The position numbers and the translations under genes are program-made. The notes beneath the pieces were generated by a model. The model saw only the letters and a list, made by a program, of their open reading frames with translations, did not search any database and was not told the DNA's origin. Of a DNA stretch of 39,531 nt, positions 24,557 to 31,775 are shown piece after piece. Within the stretch, counting starts at the first letter, position 1. Every line of letters starts with the position of its first letter. The stretch lies in NCBI GenBank assembly GCA_024690865.1, contig JAILON010000096.1:1-39531 (forward strand), read 5' to 3'. Source of the DNA: Treponema sp. (GTDB lineage: Bacteria; Spirochaetota; Spirochaetia; Treponematales; Treponemataceae).

Positions 24557-24710
24557 TCCATTCTGCTGGCACCAGACAGTCCATCTTGGTGATACCAGAT
24601 AGCCCATCCTGCTGGCACCAGATAGTCCATCTTGGTGATACCAGATAGCCCATCCTGCTGGCACCAGATAGTCCATCTCGGTGACACCAGACAGCCCATT
24701 CTGATGCCTG
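24557..24710. repeat. 23-bp tandem array, six full units and one partial, alternating two forms
   Basis: Units start at 24557, 24580, 24603, 24626, 24649 and 24672; a partial seventh begins at 24695. Consensus YCCATYYTGSTGRYACCAG with AYAG at the end. Odd units contain the dyad CTGG-CA-CCAG and the inner even ones TGGT-GAT-ACCA, so units 2-5 form a 46-bp higher-order repeat (2 equals 4, 3 equals 5 exactly). There are no spacers, so it is not CRISPR. It fills the 400-bp gap between divergent leuS and the phosphatase gene; nothing else but promoters was seen there. Confidence 0.92.
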
Positions 24711-24759
24711 TGACGCCCTCTTTTTACTGCCGAAAAAAAGCAAATCTGCCGATAACAAC

Positions 24760-24788
24760 TTGACGGCAAGGGCTTATGATGTTAGAAT
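24760..24788 (+). promoter_or_regulatory. Promoter of the SpoIIE-STAS-HATPase set
   Basis: TTGACG at 24760-24765, a 17-base spacer, TAGAAT at 24783-24788, giving a leader of about 65 bases to the GTG at 24860. It lies just beyond the 23-bp array. Confidence 0.6.
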
Positions 24789-24859
24789 AAGTTTAATGAA
24801 AGTTGATATACTTCCATTTTTACCTTAATAAAAAATTGTGAATTGAACGGGAGTTCGTT

Positions 24860-26566
24860 GTGGCACTGGATGACAGTTTTGCGTACCTGCCCCTTTTGGG
24901 AATAGCGGCCTTATCATGTATCCTCTTGATTCTTGTTTCCGCAATAAAGAAAAAGGGGTCCGCACGGGTGAGTGTCGTCATGTACATGGGTCTTCTCATC
25001 GTGCTCGTCTCCAGCCTTTCTGCAGCCCTTAAAAACCACGGCATGGAAAACGGAAGCGGTGGTAACGCATTCGTCACCTTCACCGTTGGAGTCCTGCTGG
25101 CGGCTATACTGACGGTTCCCTACTGTATCATACTGCTCACCTTTGAACCCAAAAAGATTCCAAAGCTGGTGCCCCGTTCCACGAACAGGAAACTGGAAGA
25201 GGCCGAGCGGGCTCAGTCCGAAACAAAAAAGACGGACAATGCAGACAGCGATGCCTACGAAGGCAAAATTCTGGAGATAAGCCGCGACTTCATGCTCGAA
25301 GCGTCCAAGTCCTACGAAGGCAGCGACGGAATGCAAAGCCTTTTGGACTATATCAACAAGACCATTGAAGAGCAGATAAAGGCAGACGGAGGAGCCATCC
25401 TTATGGTCGATGACTTTGAGGACCTCGTCACGGTCAAATCCTTTGACGGCGACTTTCCTCCGCCCTACAAGCTGCCCAACGACATGCCCCACAAGCCTGT
25501 CCGGGTGGCCACAAACTTCAAGTTCGCCTCCTTCCCCCTGCACGACAACATCTTTGGAGAAGTCGCTTCATCCGGTGTAGCCGAACTCATCACGAACCCC
25601 AATGCCGACACGAGGATTTACCAGAACGGACCGGAGGAGTTCCTTGAGTGCGGTTGCTACATCGTCGTTCCGATGAAGATCCAGGACACGGTCATCGGTG
25701 TGACGGCATTCGCCCGCAAGCACGGGGCCGAGCTGTTCAGCCACGGGGACCTCAAGATAGCGATGACCCTCTCCGATTTCGCCGCCGCCGCTATCCGCAG
25801 CGTCGTAACCGTCAGCGACATCATAGAAACCAGCAAGCAGAATAAGGAAATGGAAATTTCCGGCAACATACAGAACTTGCTCAAGCCTGCAAAGCTCCCC
25901 GTCATCCCCGGCATCCAGATTTCCACGATATGGAGCCCTGCCGCCGGTGTCTGCGGCGACTGCTACGACGTCATCGTTTCCCGCAAGGACAGGGTTTCCT
26001 TCATGCTGACCGACATAGCGGGCAAGGGCATCAACAGCACGATGATCATGGTAATGGTCCGGTCCATGCTCCGCCTGGTTGTCAACACGACCCAGAGCGC
26101 CGGAAAAATTCTTACCTGGGTGAACAAGGGCATCTGCGGGGAATCCTTTAGTACGGACCACTTCGGTTCTGCCCTGCTGATGAACTACAACCCGGACTCA
26201 AAGGAAATCCAGTTCTCCATGGGAGGCTCGATTCCCGTTTACCTCTACGACAACGAGGCGGGCGCATTCTCACTGATTTCGGTCAACGACGAGCCAATCG
26301 GCGTTGAAAAGACGACGGAATACAAAGATTACGTGCACAAATTGAAGACTGGTGATATAATAGTAGCATATACGGACGGGGTTGTTGAGACTCTGAACGA
26401 AGACGGCCAGCCCTACTCCGCCCAGTCGTTGCTCAAGGTCATAGCGGATAACCACGCGAAGAGCAGCAAGGACTTGACCAAGCTCGTAAAAGATGACATA
26501 AAGAAGTTCAGCGGTTCGGCAGTACAACACGACGACGAGACGCTGCTCTTGTTTAAGGTCTCATAA
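24860..26566 (+). CDS. Membrane GAF-SpoIIE/PP2C phosphatase (RsbU-like)
   Basis: The 568-residue protein dephosphorylates a STAS-domain antagonist in partner-switching systems. Two to three membrane helices occupy residues 10-93 (YLPLLGIAALSCILLILVSA is the first). A GAF-like sensor follows at about 135-320 (EEFLECGCYIVVPMKIQDTV). The C-terminal PP2C/SpoIIE domain has GVCGDCYDVIV around 362-372, MLTDIAGKGINSTM, YTDGVVE and HDDETLLLF, which supply the metal-binding aspartates. The GTG start is backed by GGGAG six bases upstream and by a promoter. The STAS and HATPase genes follow at once on the same strand, so its substrate is probably that STAS protein. Confidence 0.92.
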   Translation: MALDDSFAYLPLLGIAALSCILLILVSAIKKKGSARVSVVMYMGLLIVLVSSLSAALKNHGMENGSGGNAFVTFTVGVLLAAILTVPYCIILLTFEPKKIPKLVPRSTNRKLEEAERAQSETKKTDNADSDAYEGKILEISRDFMLEASKSYEGSDGMQSLLDYINKTIEEQIKADGGAILMVDDFEDLVTVKSFDGDFPPPYKLPNDMPHKPVRVATNFKFASFPLHDNIFGEVASSGVAELITNPNADTRIYQNGPEEFLECGCYIVVPMKIQDTVIGVTAFARKHGAELFSHGDLKIAMTLSDFAAAAIRSVVTVSDIIETSKQNKEMEISGNIQNLLKPAKLPVIPGIQISTIWSPAAGVCGDCYDVIVSRKDRVSFMLTDIAGKGINSTMIMVMVRSMLRLVVNTTQSAGKILTWVNKGICGESFSTDHFGSALLMNYNPDSKEIQFSMGGSIPVYLYDNEAGAFSLISVNDEPIGVEKTTEYKDYVHKLKTGDIIVAYTDGVVETLNEDGQPYSAQSLLKVIADNHAKSSKDLTKLVKDDIKKFSGSAVQHDDETLLLFKVS

Positions 26567-26607
26567 TAGTGTAAACTACAAAAGGGATAAAATATAAGGA
26601 GTATCTT

Positions 26608-26946
26608 ATGGAACTGAAGATAAGGAAGAACGGAGAAGTCTACATCATCGACGTAAACGGGGAGATGGATTTGTACAACTCCTACAAGCTTAAGGAGTTG
26701 GTCGTCAAGATGCTTGAAAAGAACGTCAAAGCCTTCATAATCAACCTTGAGCAGGTGGACTACATCGATTCGTCTGGAATCGGTGCGCTGATATACATCT
26801 GTTCAACGATTAAGAAGATGAACCTCAAGCTCTATATCTCCAACATCCACGGCTCTGTAAAGAAGGTCATCGAGCTTACAAAGCTCATGGGCTACTTCCC
26901 CATTGCGAACAGCGTTGAGGAAGCGCTGTTGATGATTAAAGAATAA
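26608..26946 (+). CDS. STAS-domain anti-sigma factor antagonist (RsbV/SpoIIAA-like)
   Basis: A single STAS domain of 112 residues. The phosphorylation loop reads VDYIDSSGIGAL, with Ser55/Ser56 as the site normally phosphorylated by the partner kinase and dephosphorylated by the SpoIIE-type phosphatase. MELKIRKNGEVYIIDVNGEMD matches the domain's first strands. AAGGAG lies six bases before the ATG, and the gene starts 41 bases after the phosphatase. In the unphosphorylated form such proteins sequester the kinase/anti-sigma factor. Confidence 0.94.
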   Translation: MELKIRKNGEVYIIDVNGEMDLYNSYKLKELVVKMLEKNVKAFIINLEQVDYIDSSGIGALIYICSTIKKMNLKLYISNIHGSVKKVIELTKLMGYFPIANSVEEALLMIKE

Positions 26947-27030
26947 AGACCTCACGGGCCCAAGACAAGCAATTTACTCACAACGGAGACATACAGACTT
27001 CCCGGCAGGGAACTGTAAGGAGGAAAGAAT

Positions 27031-27579
27031 ATGGCAGAAGATATAAAGGAGTTGCGTGCAGACGGCAACGATCCCCTGTTTGACAAGTCCAATATGATGT
27101 ACAAGGAGTTCCCCTCGGACTTTAGGCAGATACGCTACTTTACCCTTTTGATAGTGCAGTCTGCTCCCTTGGAAATCAAGGAAATAAACCTCCTTGAGCA
27201 GCAGATAAGCGAAGTCATCAAGAACGCGGTCAAGCACGGCAACAACTGCGACATAAACAAGAAGCTCCATATCTGGTACTCCTTCAGTGCAAACCACGCC
27301 CACATCATCGTAGAGGACGAGGGAGAGGGATTCAAGGATTTGGAGAAGTGGAACGAGTTCAACCGGAAGAGGCTGGACTGCCTCAGGGACTCAAACTTCG
27401 AGGAGCTGTCAAACTACGTTTCTTTCCGCACGAGGAAGTCCGACGACCAGGACGGCGGAAACGCCCTCTTCGCTGCGCTTGAGTACTGGGACGGTGGATT
27501 CGTCTACAACGACAAGAGGAACGGCGTAGCGATGCTCAAGCACTTCCAGCAGAAGCGGCATGGAGTTTCCATAGACTAA
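27031..27579 (+). CDS. HATPase_c serine kinase/anti-sigma-type protein (RsbW-like)
   Basis: The 182-residue protein has the GHKL ATP-binding core: N box EVIKNAVKHGNN (E61, N65, H69) and G1 box VEDEGEGF (D96-G100). It would phosphorylate the STAS protein and hold a sigma factor or other target when free. It carries about 60 extra residues after the core (FRTRKSDDQDGGNALFAALE region), longer than a minimal RsbW and without a recognised domain. AGGAGG gives a strong ribosome site. The gap of 84 bases to the STAS gene holds nothing clear, and a terminator follows. No sigma factor is encoded nearby. Confidence 0.85.
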   Translation: MAEDIKELRADGNDPLFDKSNMMYKEFPSDFRQIRYFTLLIVQSAPLEIKEINLLEQQISEVIKNAVKHGNNCDINKKLHIWYSFSANHAHIIVEDEGEGFKDLEKWNEFNRKRLDCLRDSNFEELSNYVSFRTRKSDDQDGGNALFAALEYWDGGFVYNDKRNGVAMLKHFQQKRHGVSID

Positions 27580-27609
27580 ATCCAAGTCATTATACAGAGA
27601 AAGACTTGC

Positions 27610-27635
27610 AACCCGGCGTGTATGCCGGGTTTTTT
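27610..27635 (+). terminator. Rho-independent terminator after the HATPase gene
   Basis: AACCCGGC (27610-27617), a six-base loop, GCCGGGTT (27624-27631), then a run of T. It closes the phosphatase/STAS/kinase unit and separates it from mdh-fumC. Confidence 0.93.
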
Positions 27636-27665
27636 GTTTTGACGGCTGTCCTACTCTCCCCAAGA

Positions 27666-27714
27666 CTGTAAATATTTTCACAGTCAAAAACTATCATTGT
27701 GCAAACATTCACAA
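27666..27714. promoter_or_regulatory. Two Rex-like operator sites upstream of mdh
   Basis: The second site, 27697-27714, reads TTGTGCAAACATTCACAA. The Rex consensus is TTGTGAA-N4-TTCACAA, so 13 of its 14 fixed positions match. The first site, 27666-27683, CTGTAAATATTTTCACAG, matches 11 of 14. Their centres are 31 bp apart, about three helical turns. Rex senses the NADH/NAD ratio and represses fermentation and reductive genes until NADH rises. The mdh promoter found is about 60 bases downstream, so either looping or an extra promoter would be involved. Confidence 0.6.
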
Positions 27715-27771
27715 AAAAAAGAAAAATCCTGCCAAAACGCATAAAAAAGTCTTTTTCTTTCAATATTATAC

Positions 27772-27800
27772 TTAACAACTGGAAGTTTATGATTTATAAT
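27772..27800 (+). promoter_or_regulatory. mdh: Promoter of mdh-fumC
   Basis: TTAACA at 27772-27777, a 17-base spacer and a perfect TATAAT at 27795-27800. The leader of about 66 bases contains the palindrome ATGCCG-T-CGGCAT (27814-27826) and the weaker pair CACG/CGTG just after it. Confidence 0.75.
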
Positions 27801-27872
27801 ATTTGCTAAGATAATGCCGTCGGCATATCCGTCACGGCGAATCGTGGCTGTATCTAATGTAGGAGAATTCAA

Positions 27873-28829
27873 ATGGCTAACACCAACAAAATCACAATCA
27901 TCGGTGGCGCGGGAAAAGTAGGCTCTACGGTCGCCTATGCGCTCACGCTCAAAGAGCTTGCCTCCGAGATTGTCCTCATCGACGTAAGGCAGGAAGTCAC
28001 CGAGGGAGAGGCAATGGACATCCGCCAGGGAACGCCCTTCGTAGGCCCCGTCTACGTCCATGCCGGAGATTACAACGACGCGAAGGATTCCGACATCGTC
28101 ATCCTCACGTCAGGAGTTGGACGCAAGCCCGGACAGACCAGGCTGGACCTGGCGCAGACCAACGTCAACATAATGAAGTCAATCATTCCGCAGATCACCA
28201 AGGTGGCTCCCAACGCACTGTACGTTTTGGTCGCCAACCCCGTTGACATACTCACCTACCAGTTCGTCAAGACCTCCGGAATCCCCGCCAACCGCGTGTT
28301 CGGTACGGGAACGATGCTCGATACGGCCCGCTTCCGCGCGAGGATTGCCGAGACCTACAAAGTTTCCCAGGAGAACGTCCACGGCTACGTCTTCGGCGAG
28401 CACGGCGACTCCTCATTCGTGCCCTGGTCACTCGCCAACATCGGGTCGATTCCTGTGGACAAGTACGCGGCCTCTTTCGAGACGAAGAAACTCCCCGAGT
28501 TCAGCCACGACGATGTTGAGGACTACATTCGCAAGTCCGGTGGCATCATCATCAAGGCCAAGGGCTGCACCAACTACGCAATCGGCGTGACGACCGCCTA
28601 CCTCTGTGAGACGCTGACTTATGACACGGACTCCGTGCTGACGATTACCTCCATGCTCGACGGCGAGTACGGCATCAAGGATGTTACCCTGAGTATCCCG
28701 ACAGTCGTCGGACACAACGGCATCACGAGCCGCCTGGTCGCCCCCCTTCTGGACAGCGAAGTCGCCTCTCTCAGGCACAGCGCGGACTGCCTCAAGGAAG
28801 TCATCGGCCAGCTCGACTTCTCGATGTAA
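27873..28829 (+). CDS. mdh: NAD-dependent malate dehydrogenase (LDH-like family)
   Basis: This 318-residue enzyme belongs to the lactate/malate dehydrogenase superfamily. The NAD site is IIGGAGKVGSTVAYAL with the NAD-selecting Asp in LIDVRQ. Catalytic residues are D150, R153 (MLDTARFR) and H177 (GEHGDS). The substrate loop reads GVGRKPGQTRLDL: position 84, which is Gln in lactate and Arg in malate dehydrogenases, is Arg, so I call it malate dehydrogenase. It would reduce oxaloacetate to malate with NADH. AGGAG lies eight bases before the ATG, with Rex-like sites and a strong promoter upstream; fumC follows 18 bases later. Confidence 0.88.
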   Translation: MANTNKITIIGGAGKVGSTVAYALTLKELASEIVLIDVRQEVTEGEAMDIRQGTPFVGPVYVHAGDYNDAKDSDIVILTSGVGRKPGQTRLDLAQTNVNIMKSIIPQITKVAPNALYVLVANPVDILTYQFVKTSGIPANRVFGTGTMLDTARFRARIAETYKVSQENVHGYVFGEHGDSSFVPWSLANIGSIPVDKYAASFETKKLPEFSHDDVEDYIRKSGGIIIKAKGCTNYAIGVTTAYLCETLTYDTDSVLTITSMLDGEYGIKDVTLSIPTVVGHNGITSRLVAPLLDSEVASLRHSADCLKEVIGQLDFSM

Positions 28830-28847
28830 GGGACGGTTTTTACTAGT

Positions 28848-30239
28848 ATGGAAAACTACCGCATAGAACACGACTCCATGGGAGAGGTCAAGGTTCCCGC
28901 CGACAAGCTCTGGGGTGCGCAGACTGAGCGCAGCCACGAGAACTTCCTTATCGGCGTCGGGATCGAGACCATGCCCCGCGAGATTACAAAGGCCTTCGGC
29001 TACCTCAAGAAGGCAGCCGCACAGGCGAACAACGAGCTGAAGAGCGAGAAGATGACGGCAGAAAAGCTCAAGTGCATTAGCCAGGCCTGCGACGAGGTCA
29101 TCTCCGGTGCCCTGAACGACAACTTCCCGCTCGTCGTCTGGCAGACGGGAAGCGGCACGCAGAGCAACATGAACACGAACGAGGTCATCGCGAACCGCGC
29201 CAACCAGATTGCGGGCAGCAAGCTCTGCCATCCGAACGATGACGTGAACATGAGCCAGTCGAGCAACGACACCTTCCCGACCGCCCTGCACATCGCGGCG
29301 ACGGTGGAGATTGAGGACAAGCTCTTCCCGGCGATTGACCTGCTCGTGAACACTTTCAAAAAGCTTGAGAAGGAGAACGAGGGCATCGTCAAGTCCGGCC
29401 GTACCCACCTGCAGGACGCGGTTCCGATTTCCTTCACACAGGAGATTTCCGGCTGGAGAAGCTCTCTGGAGCGGGACAAGGAGATGATTTCATCCTCCCT
29501 CCCCTACCTGAAGCAGCTTGCCCTCGGTGGAACTGCCGTCGGAACGGGACTGAATGCGCCCAAGGGCTTTGACACCCTCGTCGCGAAGAAGGTCTCTGAG
29601 CTGACCGGCAAGGACTTCATCACCGCGCCCAACAAGTTCCATGCGCTTTCCAGCAAGGACGAAGTCGCCTTCGCCCACGGTGGGCTCAAGGCACTCGCCG
29701 CCGACCTGATGAAGATTGCCAACGACGTGCGCTGGCTGGCATCCGGTCCCCGCGACGGTCTCGGCGAGATCCACATCCCCGAGAACGAGCCCGGCTCGTC
29801 GATTATGCCCGGAAAGGTGAATCCGACCCAGTGCGAGGCCATGACGATGGTCGCCGTGCAGGTAATGGGAAACGATGTGGCCGTCGGTGTCGCCGCGTCA
29901 CAGGGCAACTTCGAGCTGAACGTCTTCATGCCCGTGATTGCCTACAACTTCCTGCAGTCGGTCCGCCTGCTCGCGGAGGTCATGGTCAGCTTCAACAACA
30001 ACTGCGCCGTCGGCATCACCGCAAACAAGGAGAAGATGCACTTCAACCTGCACAACTCCCTGATGCTCGTGACCGCCCTCAATCCCTACATCGGCTATGA
30101 GAATGCGGCGAAGACTTCCCACCTGGCATACGAGAAGAACATCTCGCTCAAGGAGGCCTGCGTGAGCTTGGGCTTCCTGACGGCAGAGAAGTTCGACGAA
30201 GTTTTCCATCCGGAAGAGATGGCCGGCGTAAAGAAGTAA
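28848..30239 (+). CDS. fumC: Class II fumarase
   Basis: Class II fumarate hydratase, iron-free, interconverts malate and fumarate. The 463 residues include KLWGAQTERS, GSGTQSNMNTNEVIANRA, SQSSNDTFPTALH, the THLQDAVP loop and the superfamily signature GSSIMPGKVNPTQCEAM from about residue 315. All the residues expected for substrate binding in these loops are present. It lies 18 bases after mdh with no strong ribosome site of its own, so the two are probably co-transcribed. With the fumarate reductase operon after it, the working direction should be malate to fumarate. Confidence 0.97.
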   Translation: MENYRIEHDSMGEVKVPADKLWGAQTERSHENFLIGVGIETMPREITKAFGYLKKAAAQANNELKSEKMTAEKLKCISQACDEVISGALNDNFPLVVWQTGSGTQSNMNTNEVIANRANQIAGSKLCHPNDDVNMSQSSNDTFPTALHIAATVEIEDKLFPAIDLLVNTFKKLEKENEGIVKSGRTHLQDAVPISFTQEISGWRSSLERDKEMISSSLPYLKQLALGGTAVGTGLNAPKGFDTLVAKKVSELTGKDFITAPNKFHALSSKDEVAFAHGGLKALAADLMKIANDVRWLASGPRDGLGEIHIPENEPGSSIMPGKVNPTQCEAMTMVAVQVMGNDVAVGVAASQGNFELNVFMPVIAYNFLQSVRLLAEVMVSFNNNCAVGITANKEKMHFNLHNSLMLVTALNPYIGYENAAKTSHLAYEKNISLKEACVSLGFLTAEKFDEVFHPEEMAGVKK

Positions 30240-30250
30240 AAACACCTGCT

Positions 30251-30280
30251 GCCGGGTCTTATGGCTGAGATCCGGTGGTG
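30251..30280 (+). other. GC-rich hairpin after fumC
   Basis: CCGGGTCT and AGATCCGG, flanked by CACC and GGTG, can form a bulged stem just after the fumC stop codon. There is no T run close behind, so it is either a weak terminator or an RNA-stabilising end. It could separate mdh-fumC from the hdr operon. Confidence 0.4.
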
Positions 30281-30344
30281 ACTCAGGCTTCCTGTTTTGG
30301 GAGAATAGCGGGAAGTTTGTTTTAATGAGACTATTTGTATTGCG

Positions 30345-30547
30345 AGTTCTCAGTCACTCTTCGGGTGTCTGAGAATTCGTTGGCCAACATAAAAACGCTC
30401 GTCGCGTTTTTACGTGGCCGTTGCGATGTCCGATGTCGCCCGCAGGGCGTCTTCGGACTCGTTAAGTTCGCGGAAACTCCGACGGAGATTCCGCGAACTT
30501 GTGGCTGTGTATTATGTCCTGTACGTAATGCACAAGTATTACATACA
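30345..30547 (+). other. Leader with five consecutive stem-loops before the hdr-flx-frd operon
   Basis: Five inverted repeats follow one another with only short gaps. (1) 30345-30357 with 30365-30377. (2) GGCCA and AAAAACGC (30382-30398) with GCGTTTTT and TGGCC (30404-30419). (3) 30428-30441 with 30445-30458. (4) 30466-30480 with 30484-30498, 14 of 15 paired. (5) TGTACGTAAT (30520-30529) with ATTACATACA (30538-30547), next to the ribosome site of hdrB. Stems 1, 3 and 4 hold internal T-T or A-A mismatches. No known riboswitch was recognised, and no confident promoter was found in this 319-base gap. Confidence 0.7.
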
Positions 30548-30558
30548 AGGATGTAAAG

Positions 30559-31371
30559 ATGGACAATAACATCACTTACTCCTACTTCCCCGGCTGTACG
30601 CTCAAGAACAAGGCGAAAGACCTTGATATGTACGCGCGCAAGTCGGCGGAGGCACTGGGGTTTACTCTCGAGGAGATTCCTGACTGGCAGTGCTGCGGAG
30701 GGACCTATCCTCTTGCGAAGGACGAGATTGCGACCAAGCTCTCGTCCGTACGTGCTCTTGCCTATGCAAAATCCTCGGGGCATGATTTGGTCACGCTCTG
30801 CTCCGCCTGCTACAATGTCTTGAAGCAGGTCAATGACGATATGCAGAATGATGAGAATGTCATCCTCAAGGTGAACAACTACCTGAAGCACGATGACATT
30901 GAATACCACGGCGAGACGAAGATCGTCCACTACCTTGAGGCTCTCCGCGATGTCGTGGGCTGGGACAAGCTCAAGCAGGCCGTGAAGAATCCCTTCAAAG
31001 GAAAGAAAATCGGCGCATACTACGGCTGCCTCCTCCTGCGCCCCGGCAAGGTCCTTCAGTTCGACGATCCGGAGAATCCTCAGATTATCGAGGACTTCAT
31101 CAAGGCAATCGGCGGAACCCCTGTCATCTACGCCCAGAGGAACGAGTGCTGCGGAGCATACGCCGGATTCGAGGACGAGTCCATCCCGCAGAAAAGGGCC
31201 GCCGCCATACTTTCCAACGCGGAGGACATGGGCGCGGACTTCCTCGTCACAAGCTGCCCCCTCTGCCGCTACAACCTCATCAAGAACAAGGGCGACAGCA
31301 AGCTGGACGTAATCTACTTTACGGAGCTTCTTGCCGAGGCCCTTGGGGTGAAGGAGGCATGCAATGCTTAA
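30559..31371 (+). CDS. hdrB: Heterodisulfide reductase subunit B-like (two CCG domains)
   Basis: HdrB-type proteins carry two CCG domains, each binding a non-cubane 4Fe-4S cluster at which a disulfide is split in methanogens. Both five-Cys sets are complete: C13, C45-C46, C81, C84 and C157, C197-C198, C233, C236 (for example WQCCGGTYP and NECCGAYAGF). At 270 residues it is shorter than methanogen HdrB by the usual margin for bacterial homologues. AAGGATG precedes the ATG. It heads the nine-gene operon and overlaps hdrC by eight bases. In this setting it should pass electrons towards fumarate reductase or reduce an unknown disulfide. Confidence 0.93.
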   Translation: MDNNITYSYFPGCTLKNKAKDLDMYARKSAEALGFTLEEIPDWQCCGGTYPLAKDEIATKLSSVRALAYAKSSGHDLVTLCSACYNVLKQVNDDMQNDENVILKVNNYLKHDDIEYHGETKIVHYLEALRDVVGWDKLKQAVKNPFKGKKIGAYYGCLLLRPGKVLQFDDPENPQIIEDFIKAIGGTPVIYAQRNECCGAYAGFEDESIPQKRAAAILSNAEDMGADFLVTSCPLCRYNLIKNKGDSKLDVIYFTELLAEALGVKEACNA

Positions 31372-31765
31372 GAGCGAATGTGAAGAGATAAAGAGCCAGC
31401 TCCTTTCCATAAGCGGTGTCAATCCCAAAAAGTGCATGGTCTGCGGCAAATGCTCCGCGACCTGCCCCAACTATGATTCGATGGAATACCACCCGCACCA
31501 GTTCGTGCAGATGGTGGAGAACGGCGAGATTGAGAAGCTCCTTGAGTCCAAGTCCATCTATGCCTGCCTGTCATGCTTCGCCTGCCTGGAGCGCTGTCCG
31601 CGCCAGGTGGAGCCTGCCAAGCTGATAGAAGCCGTCAGGATGGTCGTGGAGCGCAAGCGGGGTCCGCAGCACCTGACTCCGGAGGCTGTCGCCGAGATGT
31701 CCAAGCTTGACGACGAGCTGCCGCAGCAGGCGATAGTCAGCGCGTTCAGGAAGTACCGCAAGTAA
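31364..31765 (+). CDS. hdrC: Heterodisulfide reductase subunit C-like
   Basis: This 133-residue 4Fe-4S protein relays electrons between HdrA and HdrB. Two cluster motifs are CMVCGKCSATCP (residues 24-35) and CLSCFACLERCP (about 68-79), both followed by the P expected for bacterial-type ferredoxin sites. The remainder is helical. AAGGAGG lies six bases before the ATG, inside the end of hdrB. The HdrA gene starts 10 bases later. Length and motif spacing match bacterial HdrC. Confidence 0.93.
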   Translation: MLKSECEEIKSQLLSISGVNPKKCMVCGKCSATCPNYDSMEYHPHQFVQMVENGEIEKLLESKSIYACLSCFACLERCPRQVEPAKLIEAVRMVVERKRGPQHLTPEAVAEMSKLDDELPQQAIVSAFRKYRK

Positions 31766-31775
31766 GGAGTGGCAG

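Noticed and set aside
21583-24648. A 1021-codon open frame opposite leuS.
   Set aside because: It lies antisense to a certain leuS gene; biased codon use in GC-rich genes keeps this frame open. The peptide has no recognisable domain.
24557-24710. Possible CRISPR array.
   Set aside because: Units are directly adjacent with no spacers, and no cas genes are in the window. The same applies to the array at 207-310.
24463-24769. Three short minus-strand frames rich in W, Q and G between leuS and the array.
   Set aside because: A 23-bp repeat read in three frames gives the same peptide three times; none has a ribosome site.
30262-30285. GGCTGAGATCCGG after fumC looks like the GCUGAGA core of a TPP riboswitch.
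   Set aside because: The second conserved half (CCTGATCTGGATAATGCCAGCG type) is absent and the downstream genes have no link to thiamine.
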